DNA of 64,000 bases from Gnetum montanum (lineage: Eukaryota > Streptophyta > Gnetopsida > Gnetales > Gnetaceae). The position numbers and the translations under genes are program-made. Below are positions 34,340-47,285 of this stretch, piece after piece; within the stretch, counting starts at the first letter, position 1; every line of letters starts with the position of its first letter. The DNA lies in assembly GCA_015680685.1 (NCBI GenBank), contig MNCI01008930.1:572812-636811 (forward strand). The letters run 5' to 3'. The notes beneath the pieces are model-generated. The model saw only the letters and a program-made list of their open reading frames with translations. It made no database searches and had not been told where the DNA came from.

Positions 34340-34740
34340 CAATGCTATCCCATCACATCTTGAAGCCACTTTACATTTTGACGGTACCTCAACTGCACGA
34401 GGAGGTACTGCAGTTATCTTCATTATGTTCCCCTCTAGGGAAATGCAACCCTTTGCTTATCATTTTTCATTCCTTTGTACAAACAACGTGGCAGAGTACG
34501 AAAGATTACTTAGGGGTCTTTTAGTAACCCAAGCATTAAGCATTCAACACCTGGCGATTCGCGGTGATTCACAACTCGTCATGAATCAAATCACTAAGGT
34601 CTACACCTGCAAAGCTACACATATGTAGACCTATTCCAACCTAGCCAAAAGTTTCCTCAAACAATTTTCAACAACAGACGTTCAACATGTGTCGTGCAAG
34701 GAAAACACCATAGTAGATGCCTTGGCCACCCTAGCATTAA
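34340..34740 (+). pseudogene. Second (archaeal-type) RNase H of element C
   Basis: TLHFDGTSTARGGTAVI (about 34370), TNNVAEYERLLRGL, AIRGDSQLVMNQI (about 34553) and VSCKENTIVDALATLAL (about 34692) are the four conserved blocks of the extra aRH domain that marks the Tat lineage. D, E and D are present. The equivalent in D begins LHFDDASTTQGG. Confidence 0.88.
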
Positions 34741-36092
34741 ATGTGCCACCACATCTGTTCGCAAGTTTTCCCACTTCAATTATCGAGTGTACCGAGCCTA
34801 TCACTCAGGCAGTACATGTAGCCTTTGTAAGTGCTATGGATACCCAAGAGTGGTACGCCAACATTAAAGCCTACTTGCAACATGGCAAGAACCCATGCAG
34901 ATTGACATCTACCCAGAGAGATGCAATCCACAAGTGTGCCTAGCAATATGTGCTCATGGGAGACAATGGGCTATGCAAACGCTCCTTTGATGAGATATTG
35001 CTGGCATGCATAAATGAGGAGCAAGCGCAAAAGGTCATTAATGAAGTACACAAGGGACTATGTGGTGGACACATAGCACCTAAGGCCATGGTAACAAAAA
35101 TCAAATGCCTAGGGTACTACTAGCCTCACTTGGAGCATGATTGCCTAGCCAAATTCAAGACTTGTGATACATGCTAAAGATATGCAAATCTCATACATGT
35201 CTCACCTATACAGTTGCACCCGACGCGGATTATGTGGCCTTTTTCAATGATGGGGACTAGACATCATAGTACCTATCATGCCTAGGTCTTCTGTAGGACA
35301 TAGCTTCATCATTACCGCCATTGAGTACTTTACAAAGTGGATGGAGGTTATTCCCCTTAGGAAGACTACATCTCAACATGTTTGCCACTTCATCTTAGAT
35401 AACATTGTGATGAGGTTTGGGCTTCCCATGACTATTGTGAGTCACAACAGGCCACAATTTAGTAGTGTAGAAACCAAAACCTTTTGCAGCAACCTTGGCA
35501 TTAGACAATCATTCTCCTCATCATACTACCCGCAAGAAAACAGACAGGAAGAAGCTATGAACAAGTACATCATCAACTTGCTCAATAAAATTCTTAACAA
35601 CAGCAAGAGGTAATGGCACGAGTAAATCATCTATATGCTATGGGCTTACAGGATGACATGCAGGACTATAATAGGTAAGACTCTTTATAGTCTTGTTTAT
35701 GGATCTAAAGTGGTGTTACCTCTTAAGCTGCAGGTACCCTCACTTAGAATGATCTTGTCAAACATTGTGAGTAAAGCCTAGAACAACGAGTCGAAGATCA
35801 TCGACCTCAACTCAATAGAGGAGGATTGTGCACAGACACTTGGTCACATAGAGCATTATCAAAACAAACAATGGTAGAAGCATCATGCAAACCCGCATCA
35901 ACAGCTAGTAAAGAAGGGGGACCTCATTCTCAAGGTTGTCTGTGAGCATGTGAACAAATTCTCAGCAAACTGGGAAGGTCCATTCATGGTCACAAAAGCC
36001 TACCAGAATGGGGCCTTCAAGCTGGCAAACATGGATGGCAATGAGTTTGCAAATCCTGTGAATTACTCATATCTCAAGCCATACTACATCTG
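34741..36092 (+). pseudogene. Integrase of element C
   Basis: The zinc finger is at about 35045-35185 (HKGLCGGHIAP, KFKTCDTC). A frameshift near 35220 follows. The core includes WGLDIIVPIM with the first Asp, then the open piece 35278-35613 (IEYFTKWMEVIPLRKTTS). The second catalytic Asp is His (IVSHNRPQF), and the Glu remains at the correct spacing (ENRQEEAMNK). The C-terminal part near 35930-36090 reads KKGDLILKVV, NWEGPFMVTKAYQNGAFKL. Inactive. Confidence 0.87.
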
Positions 36093-36109
36093 AAGCATGA
36101 GCAAGGTAA

Positions 36110-36600
36110 GCAAATCGTCCACTATGACATAAAATTGGCAAAGTTCATCCACTACGATGTAAAATTGGCATAGCACATCCACTACAACATAAAATTAGCA
36201 AGCTCATCTACTATGAGGTAAAACTGGCACAACACATCCGCTATGATGTAAAACTGGCAAAGCATGTCTACTATGAAGTTAAACTTGCATAGACGGTCCA
36301 CTATGACTTTAAATTGGCTCATCCACCATTTGCTACGACAATAAACTAGCATAGAGGTCTACTAGGACCTTAAACTAGCATAGTGATCATCTGCTACAAT
36401 GATAAAATAGCATTAAGGTCTTCTAGGACCTTAAACTAGCACAGTGGTCTGCTAGGACCTTAAACTAGCACAACCATCATCCACTATGATGATAAACTAG
36501 CACTGCGGTCTGCTAGGACCTTAAACTAGTGCACCATAGTCTGCTAAGACCTTAAACCAGCATATCAGATAGTCTACTAGGACCTTAAACTAGGTTCATA
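36110..36600 (+). repeat. Post-integrase tandem array of C
   Basis: About fifteen units of 30-36 bases. Early units read CCACTATGACxTAAAATTGGCA and later ones CTGCTAGGACCTTAAACTAGCA. Same core as the arrays at 27160 and 32060. Confidence 0.9.
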
Positions 36601-37969
36601 GCATGTCCTCATCATGCATCCATCACTCTACAAGCAAGTAATCCTGCACATTGCTAACACGAGATGGGACGTTGTAGTTCCAAAATGCAGTTCACGATGC
36701 CAAGAAAACACTTGCTGGAATATGTGCAACACCATTTCCCCTGGCATCTTGCTGATCCTCTGGAGATGTCTTATGACATCTTGTTGACCTTCCAGAGCTA
36801 CCACTACCACAACCCTTCACCCTCGCAGTAACTTATATGGTCAGGACCTGCTGCTGGAGCCCTAGCACTATTGTGGCCCAGCCACAATGTTGCTATCCTC
36901 TAGCCCCAACCAACGCTTGAGCCTAAATGATGCTTAGCTATTGGGTAGCCCATCTCATAGCTGAATTCCATAATTTTTTCCTTGGGCAAGGACTCCTGAG
37001 CACTCGCATCACCACAATTCCTAGCTGCCTCGGTGCCTACCTCTCCACACTAATACTGCCAGACCTGCTACTAGCCTTCTTGGTTTGGATGTCAAATGCC
37101 TCAGCAACAATGTCTGGTGTTCCAACAGCATCCAAACCAAGCAAGACCTTTGCCTTCATTTTACTTGATGGTTTTTTCTTCTAGTTTTCTCTCTGTTATG
37201 TTTCCAAGGTATGTGCTGGAGTGACATCGGTTAAGGGTGCATTTCACCAAGGTAGCAGGGTGCTACATTGTTCCAAGGTGGTCGTCCTGACTAAGTTGGC
37301 TACTTTGGAGTGCACATCCTCTCTTCACCCTTAACCTCCTTTACATCATTCCTTATACCTACAATTCTCCTTCTTACACCTCTTTTATGATTTTTTCAAG
37401 ATGCCTATAAAGCCCTCCCATATGCTCAACCACAAAGTCCATGACGTGTGTAATGAAACTCATCGCATGGGAAGCATCTGTAGGTAGGTTAAAGACCCAC
37501 GTGGATGTAACACAACTCATCCTAGGAAAGAAACACCTGTCTTGCAACAACAAGGTTGTCTGCAAGTGAAAATGACAAAATAGCAAAAGAAAAGTGTAAA
37601 AGAGCAAAAGCTCATGCAAAAAAAATGTGTCTAAAACAAATGGCACATCAGTTGTTTCGCGATGACTATCTCTAAGAATTCCGAAGACATGTCAGAATCT
37701 TGCAAAAGAAAGATTCTTATGCATATCGACTCCCTCACAAGCACTCCAACGAGGGACCGCATTGCTACTTCTTTCCCTTACCGAAACCATCCTCATAGCT
37801 CCCCATTTTTCTTTTCCCTACATAACTATCCTAGCACTCTCAATCATAGCTAAGTGACATCTGGATGACTACTATAGAGTGATGTTAGCATCTTGTCTTT
37901 TGTAGTGTTTCATATTCTTTTTCAGCATCTCTCGGGCCCATCCTCTAGATGTCGACAAAGAGGGGCCAT
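36601..37969. other. Tail of element C with polypurine tract
   Basis: Mostly without a clear gene. On the minus strand, 37160 to about 36830 reads MKAKVLLGLDAVGTPDIV and later RNCGDASAQE, which resembles the plus-strand reading in the tail of D at 19790-20050. The last block, CTCTAGATGTCGACAAAGAGGGGCC (37943-37967), holds the polypurine tract and matches the end of B at 8862-8886. Confidence 0.55.
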
Positions 37970-39803
37970 TGAAACACTATAAAATTTTAAGATCCTCTTG
38001 CTTCACCATGGTCTTGGAATTTAGGCAAGGTATTTTCACAAGCATGACATCATGGAAGTTTGATAAGAAATGAATGCTCTAAGTTTAGATTGTCCAGTCT
38101 GGCAAGTTTTCTACCTCCAGAGCTAACAGGCCCGATGGACTCTCTGACCTGCCCACCTAGGTAAATCACCCAAATGATAGTTTACTCAAAAACCTTACTT
38201 GGATTTGTTAGTGATGCTCAGGATGCACATAATAGTTTGGCAAGTTTTCTAGTGAAGAATTTTGCTACTCTACGCTACGCTATGTAGCATAGCAGGCCTT
38301 AGAAGATAGTTTCTTAGGCAATAAAATGCAAACTGTTGCAGAACAAAGTGCTACACTATGCTATGCTACGCAACATAGCATAGCGTAGTAGAGGCAAATC
38401 AAAAAGGCTTCTCTTACCAAGTGATTCCAATGGAGAAATTACACTCGACAAACACTCCAGCCTCTAAAACTAGTTGCCTTGTTCAACTTCAAGTCCTTTA
38501 GCAAGGTCTCTCACTAGAAAGTGGCAGATTGAGCAAAAAGCAGGATATGACAGCTGCTATACTATACTATGCTACATAGCATAGCACTGCATAGCAACAA
38601 TACAAGAACAGCAAGAAATGTCTCAAATGAAAATTTAGCAAGTTTAGAGGCTCTCCTTCGCAAAAGGAAAAAGTTGTAGTTGTTACCATGGTCAAAGCTT
38701 CAAATAAGTGTTTGCAACTTCATCATGAGACGCAGATAAAGCTAGCTGCTATGCTATGCTACGCTACATAGCGTAGCATAGCATAACAAAGATGCAAACT
38801 AAATGAAGTGCTTCAAAGGTTAACCCGATGTGCGCTGAAGCTTTCAACGGATGTAGGCTAACTTCAACGCAGATTTCCTTTTCAAACTAGTGGCTACGCT
38901 ATGCTATGCTACATAGTGTAGCACAGCGTAGCAAGCAGCTACACTATGCCAACGTACTATGCTACATAGCATAGCAAACAGCTATTCTACACTAGAGTGC
39001 TTCATCTCTTGCTTGCATTGTTTGCACACTTGATGCCAGCACTCCTAGTTTTGACAACATGATTGTAGCATAGCAAGTTCATAACTGACCTTGTGCATCC
39101 ATGCAGTATGGGCACATCAACATCTCATGGATCTAGGACACATGGCATCTAAACTACATCTCTCGCCTGCTCTTGGCCCTATAAATACCCAGACGAGTAA
39201 CGCTCAAAGGGTTGGAATAATTTGGTTGGCAAGGTTGGAAAATTGAGAATTCTGTTGGCAAGTTGGCAAATTGGAAATTTTTTGGGTTGGAAAATTTTAG
39301 TGATTGGTATCTTTTGCATTAGCACTTGGCATTAACTTTTCACTTGTTGGCATTTTGCACTATTGGCTTTTAAGCTTGTACTCAAAAAACGTAGTTGAGG
39401 TATTTCGAGCGTTCCGGTCATTCCTAGACTCTGTGTGCACCTTTGGCATTGTATAACTTGTTATACATTTTCAAGTAAGGAAGAGAATTGAACCTGTGAC
39501 TTTGTAATGGTGTATTTTCTTATCCCAGTCACTCTGTTATTTCTTCATTGTCATAATTGTTCAGCATCATTTTCTTTATCATTGCATTTATTGATCATCA
39601 GTTAGATCTCACATATTTTGCACTTCAAATGACATTTATGAAAGGCTTAGTTACATCGGTTAAGTCCCTATCTGATTGACTAGATCATTCAGGATACCCC
39701 ATTTCCATTTTATCCAACACAGCCCTCTCATGTATCCGGGGTTCAAACTGTTCACCCAACAACCTCTCAGTGTTTCTAGCCATCGACGTTTTCAGTCTCT
39801 ATA
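37970..39803 (+). repeat. 3' LTR of element C
   Basis: 1,834 bases, TGAAACACTATAAAATT start, CTCTATA end, TATAAATA at 39180-39187. It repeats the five palindrome clusters (about 38266, 38348, 38552, 38745 and 38890-38997; the last one expanded). It differs from the 5' LTR by many transitions and some indels, including about 25 extra bases after the TATA region. Confidence 0.92.
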
Positions 39804-39808
39804 CTTGG
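39804..39808. other. Target-site duplication of element C, right copy
   Basis: CTTGG, identical to 21650-21654. Confidence 0.9.
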
Positions 39809-40330
39809 TAAAGTATTCAGTTATAATTACAATGAAGCTATGTCCTATGGAAGACTTAGGTGTCATAGGTCCTATGATATTCAACCCCCAACGTTGAAAT
39901 GGCCATGTGATCTGCATGGTATGCAATTCAATAAGTGCCACATTCATTAAGTTGTCATGTCATTCACACATGTCATACATCTTCACCTTCGAAATGCAAT
40001 TATGCTCCAAATAATCCTTGGGTGCTATGTTACCTCCAAATAGTCCCTCATGAACTTTATCAATGATTGTTTGCACTTCATTATCGCTAAAGTAGGTTAG
40101 CAGTATTCCATCATAGGATTTGCAACAAAGTGTGCTATCACCTATGAGGTCATACTACCACAACCATTTTTACACCACATCCTTTTGGGTAGTGGATAGA
40201 TGATACAGAGGCTCACCTTATTGGAGATATGCCTTAATTTCATTGTACCATTCTTGTGCATGAATTGTGCTTGTTGTGGCTATGGATAAAATGTCAGTTT
40301 TTTGTGTGATAGGCTCAGTGCATTCTGCTA
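39809..40330 (-). pseudogene. Integrase of element D, N-terminal half
   Basis: On the minus strand, QEWYNEIKAYLQ (about 40235) is followed by a decayed zinc finger region. Then comes WGLNIIGPMT (about 39870), where the first catalytic Asp has become Asn, and HSFIVIITEYFTK directly at the insertion point of C. The other half resumes at 21654. Confidence 0.8.
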
Positions 40331-42430
40331 CTAAGGTGGGCAACATATGAAACATGTTAGGTACAATGCTTAGGGCTAACGTAGCTAATGTGTCAATAAT
40401 GACATTCTCGTTGTAGGGGATGTGTTGGATATCTGCAATTTCAAATTGTTTGAGCAAGTGCTTTGCCAAATCACAGTAAGTTTGTAAATGTTGTGCCTTA
40501 CAACTGTAAACCTCTGTAACTTGGTTAATAACTAACTATGAGTCACCTCAGATCACTAGGTTTTAAATTCCTAGGTCATGAGCTACTAAGATGCCTCTAA
40601 GAAGACCTTCAAACTTAGCTACATTGTTAGTGCTAGGAAATGCAAAGTGATAAGTGAAGAGTTAGATCTCTCTAGTGGGAAACATGATTACAATAGTGAA
40701 ACTACCTCCTTGAGTGGTTGAAGCATCATCAAAGTGTAAGATTGGCTCAAAGTTGGTACGCACTTGGCTTATGTTGCTAACATACTCATTCAAAAATTCT
40801 AAATTTATCATTGCTTGGTCATTTATTAGCAAAGTCATGAGTTGTGCAGCTATTTCTTGACCATTAGTTGAAGCTTGCACTATGTAATGCAAGTCAAACT
40901 CCATGGTTGTTACTTTTCACCTTGTAATTCGACTACTTTCGTAAATGTTTGCAGCAATTACCTAGAGTACATTGCTCTTGTAGATGATGTTTACATGATT
41001 GTAGAAAAGATAGTGCCTCCACTTCTTAAGTGCAAAGACTAAGGTGAGGCAAGTTTTTTCCACATCATTGTACTTTGCTTCATGGACCACTAGTGCATGC
41101 CTTAAGTAGTATATAGGGATTTTTGAGCCATCATCTTACTTTTGGTAGAGTAGACAAGTGATGGATGTGTCAGAGGTTGTAGGTAGATGTAGAATGGTTT
41201 GTCTCCTTGTAAAGGATAAACTATAGTAAGTTGAACCAGCTCCTATTTGAGGTTTTCAAATGCCTCCTTGCATTGAGCTATCCACTCAAAGTGGACTCTC
41301 TTTTTGAGTAGATGTTGCATGGACTACAACTTGTTAGTCAACTATGTAATAAATTTGTGTATGAATTGCAATCTACCTTGTAACCCACATAGCTTCATAA
41401 GGATAGCTAGTGGTGCTAAGTTGATGATGGCCTTAAACTTATTGGGGTCTACATATATGCCTACTTTTGATACTATGAAAATGAGCATGTGACCTATTTT
41501 GACATTGAAGAAACACTTCTTAGGATTCAATCTAAGGTTATGTCTTAGGCAACATTTGAGTACACAGTCTAAATCATCTGCATGGTTATGTGCCATTTTG
41601 GACTTAACTACTATGTCATTAACATAGTCATTAAGCATATCTAGCAAATAATTGATGAAAATGTATGTCATCATGTGTTGATAAGTTGCTCCTGCATTCT
41701 TTAGTTTGAAATACATCATTGTGTAGGAAAACATACCCCAAGGGATCGTGAAGGTAGTATTGAGCTGGTGCTCTGGGTTGATTCAAATTTGGTTGTAACT
41801 AGAGAACCCATCCATGAAGGACAATAAGGCATGACTTGTTGTAGTGTTGGCCAATTGATCAATACTAGGTAATTCAAAGTACTCTTTAATGGTAATCTTG
41901 TTTAGGTTCTAGAAGTCTATGCAAATGTGTATGCTTCTAATTTTTTGGGTACAATCATGATGTTGGAGATCCAATTTTCATAGTCAATGGCTCAGATAAA
42001 ACCATCTTTTCAAAGCTTGGTGATTTCATTATAGACTACCAACACCAGCTCACGCTTAACCTTGTGGGATTTTTGGTTAACTAGTTTTACATGAGGATTG
42101 AGGATTATATTGTGTTGCTCTATACAAGCATATAGTCCTGGCATGTCTTCGTAAGACCATGCAAACACTTTAATATTACCATTGAGGACTTTGGCAATGC
42201 TTTGGGTGTGTTGAGGCTCTAACAAGAAACTAAGTTTCAATGTTTTTGCCTCATCACTAAGTGTTGTTATAGGGACTTCAATGAGGGGGTCCTCAGTGAT
42301 TTCACCTACCTTTAGATATAGAGCTTTAACTAGATGATCCAACCAATCTAGTGATGCCTCTACAGATGTTATATGTTCACCATAGGCTATGGGCTCAAGG
42401 TCTAGGCATCTAATATTGATGTATCACGTG
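40331..42430 (-). pseudogene. RT, RNase H and second RNase H of element D
   Basis: Read down the minus strand: the connector KALYLKVGEITEDPLIEV and NIKVFAWSYEDMPGLYA (42342-42010); then RT with MMYFKLKNAGATYQ and NDYVNDIVVKS at about 41640, where the second Asp of the catalytic pair is Asn; then LNPKKCFFNVKIGHM and VDPNKFKAIINLAP; the first RNase H at about 41260-40905 (decayed); the second RNase H starting ILHFDDASTTQGG (about 40735); and its end HIPYNENVIIDTLATLAL (about 40400). The domain order is identical to C. Many stops. Confidence 0.87.
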
Positions 42431-42649
42431 AGGTCATCATGAGACCTAGTAAGGACCAAAGATGAATGAAGATTCCTTCACGTGCTCATGATGCAATTCT
42501 ACCAAGTATCCTACAAAACAACCAGGAAGAACATCAAGTTGCACCTGTCTCAAATGTAGTCAAAATGCATACAATAAAAAAAGAAATATAATAAGAATTT
42601 GCTTAAGTACATATGTGGAGTTTTAGTAGTAAGTATGTGAGCTTGTGTT

Positions 42650-42735
42650 GAGCCTCGGTAGGCCATGTTTTGCCAGTTTAAGGTCATAGCAAATAATGGC
42701 TTATTAGTTCAAGGTCATAGTGGGCCATAGTTTGT
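42650..42735 (-). repeat. Pre-RT repeat units of D
   Basis: Two to three units of GCCAGTTTAAGGTCATAGCAAA on the plus strand (CCTTAAACTGGC on the element strand). This is the counterpart of 32060-32490 in C, but much shorter. Confidence 0.7.
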
Positions 42736-43009
42736 GCATGGTTTGTGAAAACTACATTATTTTAGGCAAGGCTGGGAGCGCTTGGAATGTAGAGTCAGGT
42801 TGGGCATTCACTGGGCAATTAAAAATAATTCAAAAAAATTTCTAAGTCTAGAGACTACTGGAATAAGTGCAAAAAGTTTCTAACTTTGGTTGCTATGCTC
42901 ATCCCTTGTTATGCCTAAGCCCCTTGCTAAGCTAAGGAAAAACTTGGAAAATTTTCCTAAGTGTGGAATGCTATCTTGGTAGGTGACACATTTAATTACC
43001 CTAGAAGAA

Positions 43010-43017
43010 TATATATG
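43010..43017 (+). promoter_or_regulatory. Probable TATA box of the antisense gene in D
   Basis: TATATATG in AGAATATATATGCAC. It sits between blocks that align with the TATA region of C's antisense gene, 211 bases before the ATG at 43221. Confidence 0.5.
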
Positions 43018-45532
43018 CACATTTCACCAAGGTCAAACTATCATTTTCCAAAGTGAAAACAAGAAGTTATAGAGCATAGCGCAGTTGGAGCAAGGTGTGG
43101 TAGCCAAAGTGTAGTGGTCAGAGCATGACATCTAGAGCATGACTGCCAAAGCATGATAGCTAGAGTGTGATAACCAACATGATGCGTTGAAGTGAATGTC
43201 AGCATCCCAGGCTTGTCAACATGGACAAGGGAGAGCGAAAGCTAAGACGTCTACCTTGGGCATGTGTGGAGGAATGGAGAGAGGTATCATCCACTAGGTA
43301 CCCTACTATGTTCTACCTTGTATAGTTTTCTTTGTACTTCCCTTGCTTTGCCTTATGTCATGGTTTTGGGCTTTGGGGTGGCCTTCCTTGGAAGGAACTA
43401 CCACCATCATGGTCGTAATGGCCACTGCAGCCAAGGAGAGAGGATGCATTTGTGGGTAATGAGGGCTTTTCTTGTACATTTGTTTCTATGTTTTGTGCAT
43501 GCACTACATGGAAATGGATGATTGGTTTCCATGGCTACATGGGGCAAGGATTTCATCATTTTTTTATTTTTCATTGTGTGGGGCATGGGTGATTTAGTGA
43601 AAATGAGGACTTTGTAACTGTAGCTAGGGTGGCTATGACCTAGGAGTGAAGGGTCATGGGACCCCCTCTCATCCCTCCTCCTCCACGTTTTTTTCTTTAA
43701 CACATAAGGTAGAGGGATCAGGGTTTGGAGATAGCCCTAGGGCTAATGAAAAGGAAAAGGGGGAGTTTTTTTTTTCTGTTTCACATTTTTGGGCTTGAGG
43801 CTAGGGTAGGGTGAATGACACAACCATGAGGGTGATGGTTGTAGATGGGGGGGAAAGCAAAGGGTAGGAAGAGCCATGATTGGCCATAACCATGGTAAGC
43901 ATCTCAATCCACGATGTTAGAGCATAATAGGGCTAGGTGGCATCGTGAAGGGGGTACTGTGCCTAGAGCAAAGGTGCAACATGGTGGTGGAAGCAATAGT
44001 TAGTTTTTTTTTTTTTTTTTGAAACTTTTTTCTATGGGCATTGTGGGGCTATGCTCCTAACCATTAGAATTTTTTTCATGTTTTGGGGCTTACGCTCCCT
44101 GGGGAGCATAGCTAATAGTTAGAAATTTGTTTTGTCATTTTCCTAGGTTACGCTTCTAGGGAGGGGTAACACAAAGTTAGAATTTATTTGTGGACACCCT
44201 AGGTTATGCTACTTGAAGTTAGAAAAAATTTGAAAAATTTTCCAAATATAATAATAAAATGCCAAATGTGAAAAATGTTGAGTGTGACAGGGAAAAGTGC
44301 TACAATGCTACTTGTGAAATAAAAATGCGATGTGTATTAAAGCTTTTCCAAAATGCTAAACCTGCAAATAAAATGTGGCAAACATGCTAAAACATGCCAA
44401 CAAAGACAGTGTGCAACATATGAATGTAAAGCAACATGCTAATGCTATGTTAATGTTGTACCCCAGTGAGCACCAGGTATGTCAAATGTGTGTATCAACA
44501 TCCTATGCCTACGAGGCCCACAAGGGGACCCTGAGGATATATTTTCTACTAAATCATGCTACTTTATGTTAACTTTGCTAATTTTTCTAAGTGTAATGTA
44601 ATGTAATTTTGTGCATCCAATGTATACTAACATTTTTATTTTTTTTTTTTGCTTTTGTGATTGCAAGGTATTATTGAAGCTAATCCTCATCGTAGTGGAT
44701 CTCATTGGCATCCTTTGTTGTATGAGCAAGTGCATTCCAAACACGTCTGCACTAAACACATAGCTGGGTCACCAAGCGGTATGGTTTTGACCAAGAACAT
44801 GCAAGTTCTTGGAATCCCTACTCCAACACTTTAGTGTGATGATGTGGTTACACTTGGTAGTGGAAGCTACTGGTGTCATCATAGAGACATTGCTACCTAG
44901 GGAAAATTGAAGCATTCTAAGGTTCATGTCCGATGATCCCACTACTAGTGATGGTGAAGTAGGAGGTTCAGGCCGAGGTCTTACGGGTGTTAGGCCTTTA
45001 TCCAAGATCTAGTAGATTCCATAGTTTAATTTTTTCCTAGTGCATGCATATCCTATTTTAGAACCCACCTAGGTCATTATACTATGCAAGAGGGTAAGTG
45101 TCCCTATGATTCTTGCATTATTCATTCAACTATTGCCTCATACTAAGTTGCTAACTACTCATGTTTGTTGCCAAGTTGAGTATTAGAGAACATGGCCTAC
45201 ATGATGAGGAGGGGGCCTTGAACTTGACCTACATGGCCTTATATAGGAATTTTCAACCTTTAAGAGCATTCATGCAAGGGTGATTAGGTAGATTGGATCT
45301 AACATGGTGGAGTACCCTCATCGATATCCAAAGGCCTATGAGAGGTGTTAGACCCATGGCTGGTTGGATGTGGAGTGGATGGATGATGAACCTAGCATCG
45401 AGGAGGCATTAGTTCCACTACCACCATCATGAATACCTTTTGTCCCACATAAGCAATTTATCACTTTACTCTTGTGCATTTTCTACCTTACCTTTTTGCA
45501 TGATGCTAATGTTGTTTTTGCCTATATTTCAG

Positions 45533-46590
45533 CTACAGTTACTTTGAGAGAAGTCATAGTGGTTGCTACAAGCTGTACTAAGGCCACCCTCATTATGAAG
45601 TATCGAGATGTTAATGGTGCACAACGTTGGTTGTGCCATGAGGCCCCAACAAAGTTGACCAGTAGGCTCATGCAGGCTGGGTTGATGGACCTTTTCTTGG
45701 CCCTTAACTAGGCATCCTATTGGATGAAATGTTCACCATTATTGATTCTTTTAGCAACGATGCACATCACTTTTCCATGTGGGTACGTGGTATGACAGTG
45801 GTCTTGGACATCACTAATGGCTTCTTCATGGACCTCTTTGGCCTCCCCTATGATGGCCCATTGGTCATTGAGAAGATCAAAAAAGAGGTGGACCACCGAG
45901 GCAATGTTGAGGAGTGGCTAGGAACTTCTTGATCTTGCAAAGGCATACTCATTAAGAACATATAGGTGCCTATGGTTTGTGAGCTTTATTCTCTTTTCCA
46001 TGCTCATGTGTTTCCAAAGATGCTCTTCCAAGGAAAAATCCTTGGGGTGGAGTAGGCTTGAGTGATGAGGGATGTGTTGAAGGAGGGCACAAGGTATAAC
46101 TAGGCTTCTCATCTTGTTGGTGCCCTACATGCTAAGATCATCAAGTAGTGCCACAACCTCCAAGTAAGGTTGCATGTGCACTTCACATTCTTTGCAAGAT
46201 GCCTATGAAGGTTTGTAGATTTTTTGGTGGTTCATGACGATAGGTGATGGGTGGTGTAGGATTGCACACAACTCTTGATTCATTGGATCAAGCACCTAGT
46301 TGCTACCATGTGAATGCAAGACCTCCTAGAGGTGATTAGTGAGTCATTTTTCATAATGACTAAAGGTCCCTTAGGGCAATCTCACTACTTGCATGATAGT
46401 GTAGGTGAACCCCCACTAATTGGTATTGGGAATGCAACCAAGGTAGATCATTACATTGCTAAGATGGTGATACTATCTAACACAAAGATTAAGAGGCCAC
46501 ATCCCACAGATGAGCCTGCATGAAATGTCAAAAATGTAGGTGGCAAGAAGATCTACTTGAAGTTTTTTAACTTGCACATAGATGTTGTAG
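45533..46590 (+). pseudogene. Antisense gene of D, exon 4
   Basis: LREVIVVATSCTKATLIMKYR opens the exon after acceptor TATATTTCAG. Then come MWVRGMTVVLDITNGFFMDLFG, EKIKKEVDHRGNVEEWLG (about 45890), LFHAHVFPKMLFQGKILGV, VMRDVLKEGTRYN and VHFTFFA. Each block has its partner in C exon 4 in the same order. A further 65-codon open piece (46314-46523) contains FIMTKGPLGQSHYLHDSVG. Confidence 0.78.
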
Positions 46591-47285
46591 GTTAGTAAAA
46601 GTTATTGGATACATTTTTTGCATTTTATGTGTTTATATTTTTATGTTTTTTATGCTATGCTATGCTAGATCATGCTAAGTTATTACTATGTGTCAAAATG
46701 ATAACCTTGACATGTGTGTGAATTGTTAAAATTTGGTGAGAGGGTTGCTAGCGTAGTAGTAGAAACAGTAGTAGGGGAGATCCTTCCTCAAAATAAGGAA
46801 GGACAAACATAAGAGGAGGAGCTATGTGAGGCTATAGAGGTCCTCAACCAGTTGGAGGAAGAGGGACTACTTCACCTTGATAGGGGTGATTTTAACAACC
46901 TCTTTGATGGTGTGTAGTTAGGTGATCCACCTGCTCTCACAACTGAGGGTTTGCTAGGTATGTACTTTGTGTTGGCATCTGTTACTGATCTCTTTCTACT
47001 CTTACATCTTTGGATTTTTTATTGTTCCTAAATATGTTATTTCATTATAGCTGTAGAGATACCTACCAGTAGTTCAATGTCCACCTCTATCTAGTGCATA
47101 AAGCCATGGGTAGAGGTACCCAACAAGTTCACCTTCATGAAAGGTCTAGTTGAGGACATGATGGACTGCCTATAGTAGGCAGATCCTAATATCGGTATTC
47201 ATGTGATGTTTCTTTACTTATCTTGCTTTACCGACTTGATGCTTAGTCTATTGCTAATGTTTTTTTGCTTATTGTATGCCAACAG

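Larger units (their letters stand above)
21655..39803 (+). mobile_element. Element C: 18.1-kb Tat/Ogre-like retrotransposon inserted in the integrase of D
   Basis: LTR (21655-23420), primer site, gag, protease remnant, repeat array, opposite-strand spliced gene, repeat array, RT, RNase H, second (archaeal-type) RNase H, integrase, repeat array, tail with polypurine tract, LTR (37970-39803), flanked by CTTGG on both sides. Length, domain order and the double RNase H fit the Tat lineage (Ogre/Retand relatives). The LTRs differ at many positions, so the insertion is not recent. Confidence 0.93.

Noticed and set aside
37374-37646. 90-codon minus-strand ORF in the tail of C
   Set aside because: No counterpart in B or D at this place and a biased composition; kept only as part of the tail.
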